From contig NZ_CP063231.1 in the NCBI RefSeq assembly GCF_023612255.1, positions 3,206,001-3,270,000 of the forward strand: 64,000 bases of DNA, in the 5' to 3' direction. Below are positions 26,526 to 35,428 of this stretch, piece after piece. The notes under the pieces are model-generated. The model worked only from the letters and a program-made list of their open reading frames with translations, searched no databases and was not told the origin of the DNA. Source of the stretch: Luteibacter flocculans (GTDB lineage: Bacteria > Pseudomonadota > Gammaproteobacteria > Xanthomonadales > Rhodanobacteraceae). Each line of letters starts with the position of its first letter. Within the stretch, counting starts at the first letter, position 1. The position numbers and the translations under genes were made by a program.

Positions 26526-29500
26526 ATGAATTCTTCCGACAATCGGCATACCTGGCTGGCCGACCAGCCGCTGCAGCGCAAGATCGTCTTGGTCATCGGC
26601 GCCTTGCTTGCCCTCTTCGTGGCGACGAATCTCGGCAATCTCCTGTCGCTGTCGCGCGATCAGGAAGTCCGCGGGTGGACCGCACATACCCACGACGTCC
26701 TGCTCTCGCTCGAGACCCTGGACAGCGCTGCACTGACCCGACAGGTCGCGGTGCGAGGCTACCTCTTGAGCCAGGCCGAGAGTGAATACGCCGACTTCGA
26801 GACCTCCGACCGCGCGGTGACACGCGAACTGGCGAATCTGAGGGCACTCACCTCCGACAACCCGCTGCAACAGGCGCGGATCGATCGCCTCCAGGACATG
26901 CTGGAGCGCTGGAAAACCGAAGCCGTGCAGATCGGCCTGGAACCGATACGCGCGGTCGGCAGCGCCGACTCGCCCAGCCTGGTGGAAACCCGCGTCGGCA
27001 TTCAGCGGAATTACCTCGCCCATCGCACCGTCCATATGGAGGAGATCCGCGCACTCCTTGCCGAGATGTCAGCCACGGAGCGCACCTTGCTGGCGCAGCG
27101 CAGCGCGGCGGTGGATCGGCAACAGACGATCACCACGTACTTCGACATCGGCTCGCTGGTGCTGTGCCTGATCTTTGGCGGCTTCGTCATCGGCATGACC
27201 TTCCGCCTGATCACCCGGCCGATCGTGCGAATGACCGGGCTGATGACGCGGCTCGCCAACCACGATCACACGATCGAGGTGCGTCAACTGAACCGCGCCG
27301 ACGAGATCGGCGAGATGGCCCGCGCCCTGCAGGTGTTCAAGGAAATGGCGATCGAGACGGCGGGACAGACCTGGCTGAAGTCCACCGTCACCCGGATCTC
27401 CAATCGCCTGCAGGAAGCCACCTCCTATCGCGAGTTCGCCGGCACGCTGATGTCGGAACTGGTGCCCTGTGTGCAGGCTGGCCTGGGCATGTTCTACGTA
27501 TTCCGCGAAGACATGGCGCGACTCGAACTGCTCGGCAGTTACGGCTACAAGGAACGTCGCCACGTCACGCCCGAATACGCCCTGGGCGAAGGGCTCGTCG
27601 GCCAAGCCGCCATCGAGCGGCACATGATCGTGCTGCAGGACGTACCCGACGATTACGTGCGCATCCATTCCGGCAGTGGCGAGGCGTCGCCGCGCAGCGT
27701 CGTGGTGGTTCCCGTGCTGTCGCGCGATACCCTGCTCGGCGTGATCGAGATCGCGAGCTTCGCGCACCTCACCGGCTTGCATGAACGCCTGCTCGAAGAA
27801 CTCATGCCGATCGTCGCGCTGTCGCTGGAAAATCTCGCGCGCGCCCTGCGCACCAGCGACCTGCTGGAACAGACCCGCAGCCAGGCCGACGAGTTGCGCG
27901 CCTCCGAGGAGGCCCTGCGTTCGCAGCAGGAAGACCTGCGCACGACCAACGACGAACTCAAGGCGAAGACAATCGAACTGCAGGAGCAGTCGCAGCGCCT
28001 TGTCGCCTCCGAAGAAGAGCTCCGCGTGCAGACCGAGGAACTGCACGCCTCCAACGAGGAGCTGCGCGAGAAGGGCGTCGTGCTCCATCGCCAGAAGGAG
28101 GCACTGGAAGCGCTGCAGAAGGACACCCAGGAGAAAGCAGAGGAACTGGCGCGCGCGAGCCAGTACAAGTCGGAATTCCTGGCGAACATGTCGCACGAGC
28201 TGCGCACGCCGTTGAACAGCCTGCTGATCCTGTCGCGCAGCCTGGCCGACAACGATGACGAGAATCTCAATGCCGAGCAGGTGGAATCGGCGCGGATCAT
28301 CCACGATGCGGGCTCCAACCTTCTGCGCCTCATCAACGACATTCTCGATCTGTCTAAGGTCGAGGCCGGGAAGATGGAACTGGCGGTCGAGCCGTTCCCA
28401 CTGGCCGACCTGGTCCGCACACTGGGGCGCACCTTCAACCACGTCGCCCAGGAAAAGAAGCTCGCCTTCCAGGTGCACCTGTCGCCCGACCTGCCCGGCA
28501 CGATCCGCACCGACGGCGGCAAACTCGAACAGGTGGTCAACAACCTGTTGAGCAATGCATTCAAATTCACGGCCAACGGCGGCGTCACGGTGACGATCGG
28601 CCGACCGGCCCCGGGCGACGAGGTACCGGAGGGGATCGACCGGGCACGGAGCATCGCCCTCGCGGTCACGGATTCCGGCATCGGCATTCCGCCGGAGAAA
28701 TTCCAACGGGTCTTCCACGCGTTCGAGCAGGTGGATGCCAGCACGAGCCGCCAGTACGGCGGTACCGGCCTGGGGCTTGCCATCTCGCGACGCATTGCCA
28801 TGTTGCTCGGCGGCGATATCGCGCTGCGCAGCGTGCCCGGCGAAGGCAGCACGTTCACCGTCTACCTTCCCGAAGAGCCCACCCACAGCGGAAGCGGCCC
28901 CGTCTCGGTGCCCCTGGAGCAGGCCGCCGCGGAAGCCACGCTGCCGCTTTCACCGGGCTTGCTCGCGGAGCGCATCGACGACGATCGTGACACGCTCGCC
29001 CCTGGCGACACGGTCATCCTCGTGGTGGAGGACGATCCCGCTTTTGCCCGCATCCTCGCCGACATGATCCACCGCAAGGGCCATCGCGTTCTCGCCGCAG
29101 CCGACGGCGAATCGGGGCTCGCACTGGCTCGCCGCTATCGCCCCACCGGCATCCTGCTCGACGTGATGCTGCCCGGCATGGACGGCTGGACCGTCATCGA
29201 TCGGCTCAAGCACGATCCCGCCACGCGGCACATCCCGGTGCACTTCATCTCAGCCACCGACGACGCGACGCGCGGCCTGGAACTCGGCGCGGTAGGCTTC
29301 CTGACCAAACCTGTCAGCCGCGAGGCGATCACGACCGCCTTCGATCGCCTGATGCATTTCGCCGAGGGTCGCATGCGCCACCTCCTGGTGGTCGACGACG
29401 ACGCCAGCGCGCGCGCCGCGGTACGCACGCTGCTCAAGGACGATGCCGTGGCTATCGAGGAAGCCTCGTCCGGCGAAGAAGCGCTCGCCAAGACGGCCAG

Positions 29501-30179
29501 CGAAGCCTACGACTGCATCGTGCTCGACCTCGGCCTGCCCGGCATGTCGGGCTTCGAATTCCTGGAGCAGATGGCACAGCGAGGGCATACGCCGCCCGTG
29601 GTGGTGTATTCGGGCCGCGACCTTTCACGCGAGGAGAGCCTGCGCATTCGCCAGTACACCGACAGCATCGTGGTCAAGGGCGCGCGCTCACCCGACCGCC
29701 TGCTCGACGAAGTGAGCCTGTTCCTGCATTCGATCCGCCACGGCAACGCCACGAGCGCGGATGAGGCGCGGCCGGCGGGGGGTGTGGACGAAGCCGATCT
29801 GCGCGGCCGTCGCGTACTGATCGTGGACGACGACATGCGCAACCTCTTTGCGCTGTCGAAAGTCCTGCGCACGAAGGGCGTGGACGTCGCCATGGCCCAG
29901 GACGGCCGCAAGGCAATCGATACGCTCGAAAAGGACCCGGCCATCGAGCTGGTCCTGATGGACATCATGATGCCGGTGATGGACGGCTACGACACGATGC
30001 GCGCCATCCGCGAGCAGCACGCCTTCGCCAGGCTGCCGATCATCGCGCTCACGGCCAAGGCCATGCGTGGCGACCGCGAGAAGTGTCTCGAAGCGGGCGC
30101 GAACGATTACCTGTCCAAGCCGATCGACGTGGACCGCCTGCTTTCGATGATTCGCGTCTGGTTGCCCCCGCGGAGTTGA
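26526..30179 (+). CDS. Hybrid histidine kinase: CHASE3-HAMP-GAF-HisKA-HATPase-3x receiver
   Basis: 1217 aa from the ATG at 26526. Membrane span near 19-38, CHASE3-type periplasmic four-helix region to about 200, second span near 205-225, HAMP, GAF (about 290-430), a long glutamate-rich coiled coil (about 435-545), HisKA with NMSHELRTP (H557), HATPase with DSGIGIP and GGTGLGLAISR, then receivers starting near 828 (ILVVEDD), 950 (LLVVDDD) and 1094 (VLIVDDD), each with its aspartate. No HPt domain. It stands two bases before cheR, and the following cheB and diguanylate cyclase overlap by ATGA, so the four form one operon. Confidence 0.93.
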   Translation: MNSSDNRHTWLADQPLQRKIVLVIGALLALFVATNLGNLLSLSRDQEVRGWTAHTHDVLLSLETLDSAALTRQVAVRGYLLSQAESEYADFETSDRAVTRELANLRALTSDNPLQQARIDRLQDMLERWKTEAVQIGLEPIRAVGSADSPSLVETRVGIQRNYLAHRTVHMEEIRALLAEMSATERTLLAQRSAAVDRQQTITTYFDIGSLVLCLIFGGFVIGMTFRLITRPIVRMTGLMTRLANHDHTIEVRQLNRADEIGEMARALQVFKEMAIETAGQTWLKSTVTRISNRLQEATSYREFAGTLMSELVPCVQAGLGMFYVFREDMARLELLGSYGYKERRHVTPEYALGEGLVGQAAIERHMIVLQDVPDDYVRIHSGSGEASPRSVVVVPVLSRDTLLGVIEIASFAHLTGLHERLLEELMPIVALSLENLARALRTSDLLEQTRSQADELRASEEALRSQQEDLRTTNDELKAKTIELQEQSQRLVASEEELRVQTEELHASNEELREKGVVLHRQKEALEALQKDTQEKAEELARASQYKSEFLANMSHELRTPLNSLLILSRSLADNDDENLNAEQVESARIIHDAGSNLLRLINDILDLSKVEAGKMELAVEPFPLADLVRTLGRTFNHVAQEKKLAFQVHLSPDLPGTIRTDGGKLEQVVNNLLSNAFKFTANGGVTVTIGRPAPGDEVPEGIDRARSIALAVTDSGIGIPPEKFQRVFHAFEQVDASTSRQYGGTGLGLAISRRIAMLLGGDIALRSVPGEGSTFTVYLPEEPTHSGSGPVSVPLEQAAAEATLPLSPGLLAERIDDDRDTLAPGDTVILVVEDDPAFARILADMIHRKGHRVLAAADGESGLALARRYRPTGILLDVMLPGMDGWTVIDRLKHDPATRHIPVHFISATDDATRGLELGAVGFLTKPVSREAITTAFDRLMHFAEGRMRHLLVVDDDASARAAVRTLLKDDAVAIEEASSGEEALAKTASEAYDCIVLDLGLPGMSGFEFLEQMAQRGHTPPVVVYSGRDLSREESLRIRQYTDSIVVKGARSPDRLLDEVSLFLHSIRHGNATSADEARPAGGVDEADLRGRRVLIVDDDMRNLFALSKVLRTKGVDVAMAQDGRKAIDTLEKDPAIELVLMDIMMPVMDGYDTMRAIREQHAFARLPIIALTAKAMRGDREKCLEAGANDYLSKPIDVDRLLSMIRVWLPPRS

Positions 30180-30180
30180 C

Positions 30181-31020
30181 ATGGACGTCGAGGACATCGA
30201 GATCCAGCTCTTCATCCAGGCGATGCAGTTGCGCCACGGCCATGACTTCAGCGGCTACGCGCCAGCATCGTTAAAGCGACGCGTGCTGGAACTCGTGCGC
30301 ATGCACGCCACCGGCACTATCAGTGAATTGAATCGACGCGTGCTGCACGACGAGGGTTTCGTCAGCAGGGTGATCGAAGGACTGTCCGTGCCCGTCTCGG
30401 AGATGTTCCGCGATCCGTTCGTGTTCAAGACCTTGCGCGAGACGATACTCCCCGTACTCGCCTCGCATCCGCAGATCAACGTCTGGCAGGCCGGTTGCGC
30501 GCAGGGGCAGGAAGTCTATTCGCTGGCGATCCTGCTCGAAGAGGAGGGACTCTACGAGCGCACGCGGATCTACGCCACCGACTTCAACGACGCCGCACTG
30601 GCGGCGGCCGGCGAAGGCATCTACGCCACGCGCGACGCACGCGACTGGTCGCGCAACTACCTCGAAGCCGGTGGCAAACGCTCCTTCAGCGATTACTACA
30701 GCGCCCGCTACGATTTCATCAAGCTCGACCAGCGGCTGCGGCGCAACGTCACCTTCTTCAACCACAACCTCGTCACCGACGTCGTGTTCTGCGAGGCGCA
30801 TCTCATCCTTTGCCGCAATGTGCTGATCTACTTCGGCAATGCCTTGCAGGACCGAACACTCGGACTGTTTCGCGACAGTCTCGTCCGTGGCGGCTTCCTC
30901 TGCCTCGGAACGCGCGAGAACATCGACTTCTCGCCGCTGGCGGCCGATTTCCAGGAAGTGGACTCGGCGGCACGCATCTACCGTGTCGGTAATCAGGGCA
31001 CACGGCCATCGGTGCGATGA
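30181..31020 (+). CDS. CheR-type protein-glutamate methyltransferase
   Basis: 279 aa. N-terminal helical domain (SLKRRVLELVRMHATGTISEL) and SAM-binding methyltransferase with VWQAGCAQGQEVYSLAI (motif I), ATDFNDAAL and ILCRNVLIYFG. CheR uses SAM to methylate glutamates on chemoreceptors; here no receptor gene is nearby, so the target may be the coiled coil of the adjacent kinase (inference). Overlaps cheB by four bases. Confidence 0.92.
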   Translation: MDVEDIEIQLFIQAMQLRHGHDFSGYAPASLKRRVLELVRMHATGTISELNRRVLHDEGFVSRVIEGLSVPVSEMFRDPFVFKTLRETILPVLASHPQINVWQAGCAQGQEVYSLAILLEEEGLYERTRIYATDFNDAALAAAGEGIYATRDARDWSRNYLEAGGKRSFSDYYSARYDFIKLDQRLRRNVTFFNHNLVTDVVFCEAHLILCRNVLIYFGNALQDRTLGLFRDSLVRGGFLCLGTRENIDFSPLAADFQEVDSAARIYRVGNQGTRPSVR

Positions 31021-31586
31021 GCCACCATGCCGCGATCGTCATGGGATGCAGTGCCGGCGGCCTGACCGCCCTGCAGCGCGTGCTACCGCGCCTCGATGCA
31101 CGCCTGCCGGTTCCCATCGTGATCTGTTGCCACACCGGATCGCCGGACGTGTCGTTACTGGTCGAATTGCTGGCACATGCATCGTCGCTTCCCGTCGTCG
31201 AAGCGCAGGAACGTTCGATGGCGGCGCCAGGCGTGGTTCACGTCGCGCCCACCGGCTACCATCTGCTGGTCGAAGCGGACCTGCACTTTTCTCTCAGCGT
31301 CGATCCGAAGGTCACCTATGCGCGACCATCGATCGACGTCTTGTTCGAAGCGGCCGCAGACGCATGGCGCGAGACGCTGATCGCCGCGTTGATGACCGGC
31401 GCGAATTCCGACGGCGCAAACGGGTTGCTCGCGGTTCGCCGAGCGGGCGGTTACGCGATCGTACAAGACCCGGACGAGGCGGAATCGGATGTCATGCCAC
31501 GAGCGGGACTGGCGGTAGCGGGCGCGGACGCTTGCTTGCCACTCGATGAAATTGCCACGAGATTGAACGCACTGTGCCTGCCATGA
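31017..31586 (+). CDS. CheB-type methylesterase (stand-alone catalytic domain)
   Basis: 189 aa, the esterase domain without the receiver domain of classical CheB. Catalytic serine S12 in MGCSAGGLTAL, histidine in VICCHTGSPD, and aspartate in LMTGANSDGANGLLAV. It would reverse the CheR reaction, without direct phosphorylation control. Starts in the cheR stop and ends in the start of the diguanylate cyclase gene. Confidence 0.9.
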   Translation: MSHHAAIVMGCSAGGLTALQRVLPRLDARLPVPIVICCHTGSPDVSLLVELLAHASSLPVVEAQERSMAAPGVVHVAPTGYHLLVEADLHFSLSVDPKVTYARPSIDVLFEAAADAWRETLIAALMTGANSDGANGLLAVRRAGGYAIVQDPDEAESDVMPRAGLAVAGADACLPLDEIATRLNALCLP

Positions 31587-32572
31587 CTTCGAACCGTCCC
31601 AAGATCCTCGTCGTCGACGATACGCCTGCGAATCTGGTGGCAATGCGTCGCCTGCTTGCGCGGGCGGATGCCGATATCTTCGAAGCCGCCAGCGGCAACG
31701 AAGCGCTGGCGCTGTGCCTCGATCACCAGTTCGCGCTGGTGCTGCTCGACGTCAACATGCCTGAGATGGACGGCTTCGAGGTGGCGAAGCTGATTTCCGA
31801 AAGCGATCATCTGAGCGAGACGCCCATCATCTTCGTCACGGCCGCCTACGCGGATGACGTCAACCGGATCAAGGGCTATACGTCGGGCGCGGTCGATTAC
31901 ATCGCCAAGCCAATCAACGACGTGATCCTGCAGTCGAAGGTCCGGGTTTTCCTGGAGCTGTACCGGGCGCGCGCACTGCTTCAACAGGCGCTCGACGAAC
32001 TGTCGCTGCGCAACGAGCAGCTCAGTGCAGAGGTTGCCGAACGTACGCGCATGGAGGAGCTGGTTCGCCATCAGGCCACGCACGACGCGCTCACGGGCAT
32101 ACCCAACCGCGTGCTGTTCCGCGATCGCCTGGAAGCGGCTATCGCCCTTGCCGAGGAACGGGATGCGCCGTTCGCCCTAGCCTATATCGACATCGACGGT
32201 TTCAAGGGCGTCAACGACAACGAAGGCCATGCTGCCGGCGACGCGCTGCTCAAGGTGATCGCTGCGCGTATCGCCGGCCGCACGCGGGCGTCCGACACCG
32301 TGGCCCGGCTGGGCGGCGACGAGTTCGCCGTGCTGCTGCACGACGCCCCGGACGCCTCGACTGCCCTTGCCCGCTGCCAGACGCTCTGCGACGTGATCGC
32401 GCAGCCGTACACGCTGGACGTGGGCGACCGCCATGTGCCTGCGCAGGTCGGCGCAAGCATCGGTGTGACGCTCTATCGTGCCGGTGCCGCCTACGACGAT
32501 ATCGTCGCCGCGGCCGACGAAGCGATGTACACCGCCAAGCGCAGCGGAAAGAACCGCTGCGTGCTCGGCTGA
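31583..32572 (+). CDS. Response regulator diguanylate cyclase (REC-GGDEF)
   Basis: 329 aa from the ATG at 31583 (ATGA overlap with cheB); a GTG nine bases earlier is less likely. Receiver 7-125 with ILVVDDTP, acceptor aspartate in VLLLDVNMPEMDGF and the KP lysine in YIAKPIND. A coiled helix leads to the cyclase domain with RLGGDEFAVLL near residue 243, an intact active site. An inhibitory RASD I-site stands five residues before it. Makes cyclic-di-GMP, probably when phosphorylated by the operon's kinase. Confidence 0.94.
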   Translation: MTSNRPKILVVDDTPANLVAMRRLLARADADIFEAASGNEALALCLDHQFALVLLDVNMPEMDGFEVAKLISESDHLSETPIIFVTAAYADDVNRIKGYTSGAVDYIAKPINDVILQSKVRVFLELYRARALLQQALDELSLRNEQLSAEVAERTRMEELVRHQATHDALTGIPNRVLFRDRLEAAIALAEERDAPFALAYIDIDGFKGVNDNEGHAAGDALLKVIAARIAGRTRASDTVARLGGDEFAVLLHDAPDASTALARCQTLCDVIAQPYTLDVGDRHVPAQVGASIGVTLYRAGAAYDDIVAAADEAMYTAKRSGKNRCVLG

Positions 32573-32584
32573 CGGCGGCGTCGA

Positions 32585-33460
32585 TCAGACGCTTGCCAGG
32601 AAGGCGTCCAGTACCGGACCGCGATAGCGCTGCCGGTGCAGAAGTACCGAAAGGGTCCGTTTGAGGTCGAGGAACGGCGTCGGCAGCACCGCGATTCGCC
32701 CTGCCTGCACCGCGTCGCCGACGGCGACTTCGGGCACGCAGGCAATGCCCAGACCTGCGATCACCGCCTGCTTGATCGCTTCGGACTGATCCAGTTCGAG
32801 CACCGTGCGCCCTTCGGGCAACGCCGCGAGCGCCCGCTCGCTCAGGGCGCGCGTTGCCGAACCGCGCTCGCGCAAGACCCAGTGCTGACCGGCGAAGTCC
32901 TCTCGCCGCAGACGTTTCTTGGCCGTGAGCGGGTGGCCCGGCCGTGCGCACACCACCAGCCTATCCTCGCGCCAGGGCCTCACCTCCAGCGAAGGATGCG
33001 TCACGGGGCCCTCGACGCAACCCACGTCGAAGTCGTGATCGAGCACGCCCTGCGCAATCCTCGCCGTGTTCGCCACGCCCAGCCGCAGCGAGACAGCGGG
33101 ATGCGCCGAAGCGAACGGCCCCAACAGATCGCCGACGAGGTAATTGCCGATCGTGTTGCTGGCGCCCACCCCGATCTCGCCACTCAGTTCCGCCGCGGTG
33201 CCGCGCGCGCGCCGGCCGAATTCCGCCTGCCGTTCCAGCAGCTCCCGCGCCAGAGGCAGCAGGTCGCGTCCGCGATCGTTGAGCCGGAGGCGTCCGCGCT
33301 CACGGGCGAACAGGGGAAAGCCGATCTGCCGTTCGAGTTCGGCCAGCGCCATGCTGGCGGCCGGTTGACTGAGGAAGAGCCGTTCGCTCGCGGCTCGCAC
33401 GCTGCCGGTGGTCGCGATAGCGACAAAGACCTCGAGCTGTCGGGGACTGGGCGATTGCAT
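32585..33460 (-). CDS. LysR-family regulator, YeiE-like
   Basis: 291 aa from the ATG at 33460 (a TTG two codons upstream is possible). Winged helix-turn-helix QLEVFVAIATTGSVRAASERLFLSQPAASMALAELE, then the effector-binding domain with GASNTIGNYLVGDLL. Divergent from a YeiH-type gene as in the yeiE-yeiH pair of enterobacteria; YeiE there senses sulfite. That name is inferred from context and general similarity. The palindrome at 33482-33504 is its likely operator. Confidence 0.88.
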   Translation of the reverse strand: MQSPSPRQLEVFVAIATTGSVRAASERLFLSQPAASMALAELERQIGFPLFARERGRLRLNDRGRDLLPLARELLERQAEFGRRARGTAAELSGEIGVGASNTIGNYLVGDLLGPFASAHPAVSLRLGVANTARIAQGVLDHDFDVGCVEGPVTHPSLEVRPWREDRLVVCARPGHPLTAKKRLRREDFAGQHWVLRERGSATRALSERALAALPEGRTVLELDQSEAIKQAVIAGLGIACVPEVAVGDAVQAGRIAVLPTPFLDLKRTLSVLLHRQRYRGPVLDAFLASV

Positions 33461-33481
33461 AACCAATGCTTATGGGATGGA

Positions 33482-33504
33482 TAAAGTATTTTCAATATAC
33501 TTTA
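33482..33504. promoter_or_regulatory. LysR-type operator palindrome
   Basis: Perfect 8-base arms TAAAGTAT and ATACTTTA separated by 7 bases, an AT-rich island in GC-rich DNA. It includes a T-N11-A core and lies between divergent lysR and yeiH starts, where LysR proteins bind. Confidence 0.7.
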
Positions 33505-33552
33505 AGCCACCCCAGCGTCGACAATGCGTCCACTTCTTCAAGGATCGCCGCC

Positions 33553-34566
33553 GTGTCCGCCGCTTCCCTCCCCGTTGCCTCGCCTTCCCGCCTTCCGGGC
33601 ATCCTGCTTGCCTTTGCTGTCGCTGCCGTAGCCTACGGGCTCGGCCGCATGCTGCCGCTGGTCGGCGGCGCGGTCTTCGGCATCGTGCTCGGCATCGTGG
33701 TGCGCCAGGTCGTACCGCTCGATGCTCGCTTCCAGTCGGGCATTCGCTTCGCCTCCAAGCAGGTGCTGCAGTGGTCGATCATCGCGCTGGGGTTCGGCCT
33801 GAGCATCACGCAGGTGGCGCGCACGGGACTCGAGTCCCTCTCGGTCACGCTCGCTACGGTGACGGCCGCCGGCCTGGCGGCCTGGGGTCTGGGCCGACTG
33901 CTGCGTGTGCATGACGCACTGAAACTGCTGATTGGCATCGGCACGGCGATTTGCGGTGGCTCGGCCATCGCCGCTGTCGTACCCATCCTCAAGCCCGACG
34001 AGCACGACACGGCCTTCGCCATATCCACGATTTTCCTGTTCAACCTCGTGGCCGTGCTGACCTTTCCCGCGCTGGGGCACTGGATGGGCCTTTCCGATCT
34101 CGGCTTCGGCTTGTGGGCTGGCACGGCCATCAACGATACGTCCTCCGTGGTGGCTGCCGGCTACGCCTATAGCCACGCCGCGGGCGACTACGCCACGATC
34201 GTGAAACTCACCCGCGCCACGCTGATCATTCCCATCTGTCTCGTGATCGCGCTCGTCGTGGCGTGGAAGCACAAGCGCAGCGGCGCCACGGATTTCAGCC
34301 TGGCACGCATCTTTCCGTGGTTCATCCTGTGGTTTCTGGTGGCCTCGGCCATCCGCACAGCCGGCGTGATTCCTGCCGCGGCCTTGCCGGTGATCCACTT
34401 CGTTGCCGAGTGCCTGATCATCGTGGCGCTGACCGCCATCGGTCTGTCTGCCGACCTGCGCCGCATGGCATCCACCGGTCCGCGACCGATCCTGCTAGGG
34501 CTGGGCGTATGGGCTGCGGTGGCGCTTACCAGCCTGCTGGTACAGCACCTGATCGGGCGCTGGTGA
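33553..34566 (+). CDS. yeiH: YeiH/UPF0324 family putative sulfate exporter
   Basis: 337 aa from a GTG at 33553 with AAGGA about nine bases upstream; an earlier in-frame start would begin inside the lysR gene. About ten membrane spans. Family blocks include LGRMLPLVGGAVFGIVLGIVVR, LIGIGTAICGGSAIAA and WAGTAINDTSSVVAAG. Assigned to the putative sulfate exporter family; substrate is not proven. The last 41 bases overlap the converging arginase-like gene. Confidence 0.88.
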   Translation: MSAASLPVASPSRLPGILLAFAVAAVAYGLGRMLPLVGGAVFGIVLGIVVRQVVPLDARFQSGIRFASKQVLQWSIIALGFGLSITQVARTGLESLSVTLATVTAAGLAAWGLGRLLRVHDALKLLIGIGTAICGGSAIAAVVPILKPDEHDTAFAISTIFLFNLVAVLTFPALGHWMGLSDLGFGLWAGTAINDTSSVVAAGYAYSHAAGDYATIVKLTRATLIIPICLVIALVVAWKHKRSGATDFSLARIFPWFILWFLVASAIRTAGVIPAAALPVIHFVAECLIIVALTAIGLSADLRRMASTGPRPILLGLGVWAAVALTSLLVQHLIGRW

Positions 34567-35428
34567 GGTTCGCCTCGATCAGCGCAAGCAGGCGCAGGTT
34601 CAGTGCATGCTGCTGCGCCTGCCAGGTCGCAAGCAGCGCAGCATCGGGTTCCACCTGACCATCCATCGCACTCAATCGGCGTTTCCACCAGGTGCGATAG
34701 CGGTAGCGGGAGATGTCACCGGTCACGTCGCTGCCAACGATACGACCACGCAGCGATGTGACGATCGCGGCACCGCCGGCCTCGCTCAGGGTGCCCTGGT
34801 CCCAGTTCGTCATCGCCACGTCGGGCGCGTAGGCGTCCTTGTCGATCGACAGGTACGCCGGGCGGGATCCGCCCCCCTGCTCGCTCACGAAAGCATCGAC
34901 CATGGCATCGGCCGACGGAAATGTACGGAACGCCGCGCCGAGACCGAGGCGCTGTGCCCAGCCGACATCCACACCATTGGACCAGTAGGTGAGCTTGCCG
35001 GCGCGCAGCGGACCGAGGTAGTTCTCCCACGCGTGGCCGCGGCCGATGTCGCCCGAGGTGATACCGATGACGTGCACGTGCGCTACCTGCGGCAGCATCG
35101 CCACGCGACGGACCCACGAACCGCAATGCACGCCGAAGGGAAAGCGCATGTTGTCGGGATGATTGTCGAGCACCACCACCTCGAAGCGCTCGCCGAGGTC
35201 CACGCGCTCGACAAGCGGCCAGGTGAGATGGTGGAAATCGCCACTGCCAAGGAACACCGTGCCATGCTTGCGCGGCAGCGTCTCGTCAAGCATCCGTTGA
35301 AAGCGACGCATGCGACCGAGCGAACAACCGAAGCGGATCGACTCCTCCCACTCGCGCAGCACGAGTACCGTGGCGTGAGTCAGACGTCCGACCGAACCGT
35401 CGAGATCAAGAACGACTGGCGACCGCAT
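34526..35428 (-). CDS. Divergent arginase/ureohydrolase-fold protein
   Basis: 300 aa from the ATG at 35428 with GGGGAA upstream; a TTG at 35458 is an alternative. It keeps the binuclear manganese ligands of the ureohydrolase fold in modified motifs: GSGDFHH (61-67) for GGDH, LDNHPDN (87-93; D88, H90, D92) for DAHxD, and SIDKDAYAP (194-202; D196, D198) for SxDxD. Otherwise it is unlike arginase or agmatinase, so substrate is unknown. It is the last gene of a four-gene operon and its 3' end overlaps yeiH on the other strand. Confidence 0.72.
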   Translation of the reverse strand: MRSPVVLDLDGSVGRLTHATVLVLREWEESIRFGCSLGRMRRFQRMLDETLPRKHGTVFLGSGDFHHLTWPLVERVDLGERFEVVVLDNHPDNMRFPFGVHCGSWVRRVAMLPQVAHVHVIGITSGDIGRGHAWENYLGPLRAGKLTYWSNGVDVGWAQRLGLGAAFRTFPSADAMVDAFVSEQGGGSRPAYLSIDKDAYAPDVAMTNWDQGTLSEAGGAAIVTSLRGRIVGSDVTGDISRYRYRTWWKRRLSAMDGQVEPDAALLATWQAQQHALNLRLLALIEANLTSARSGAVPAGW

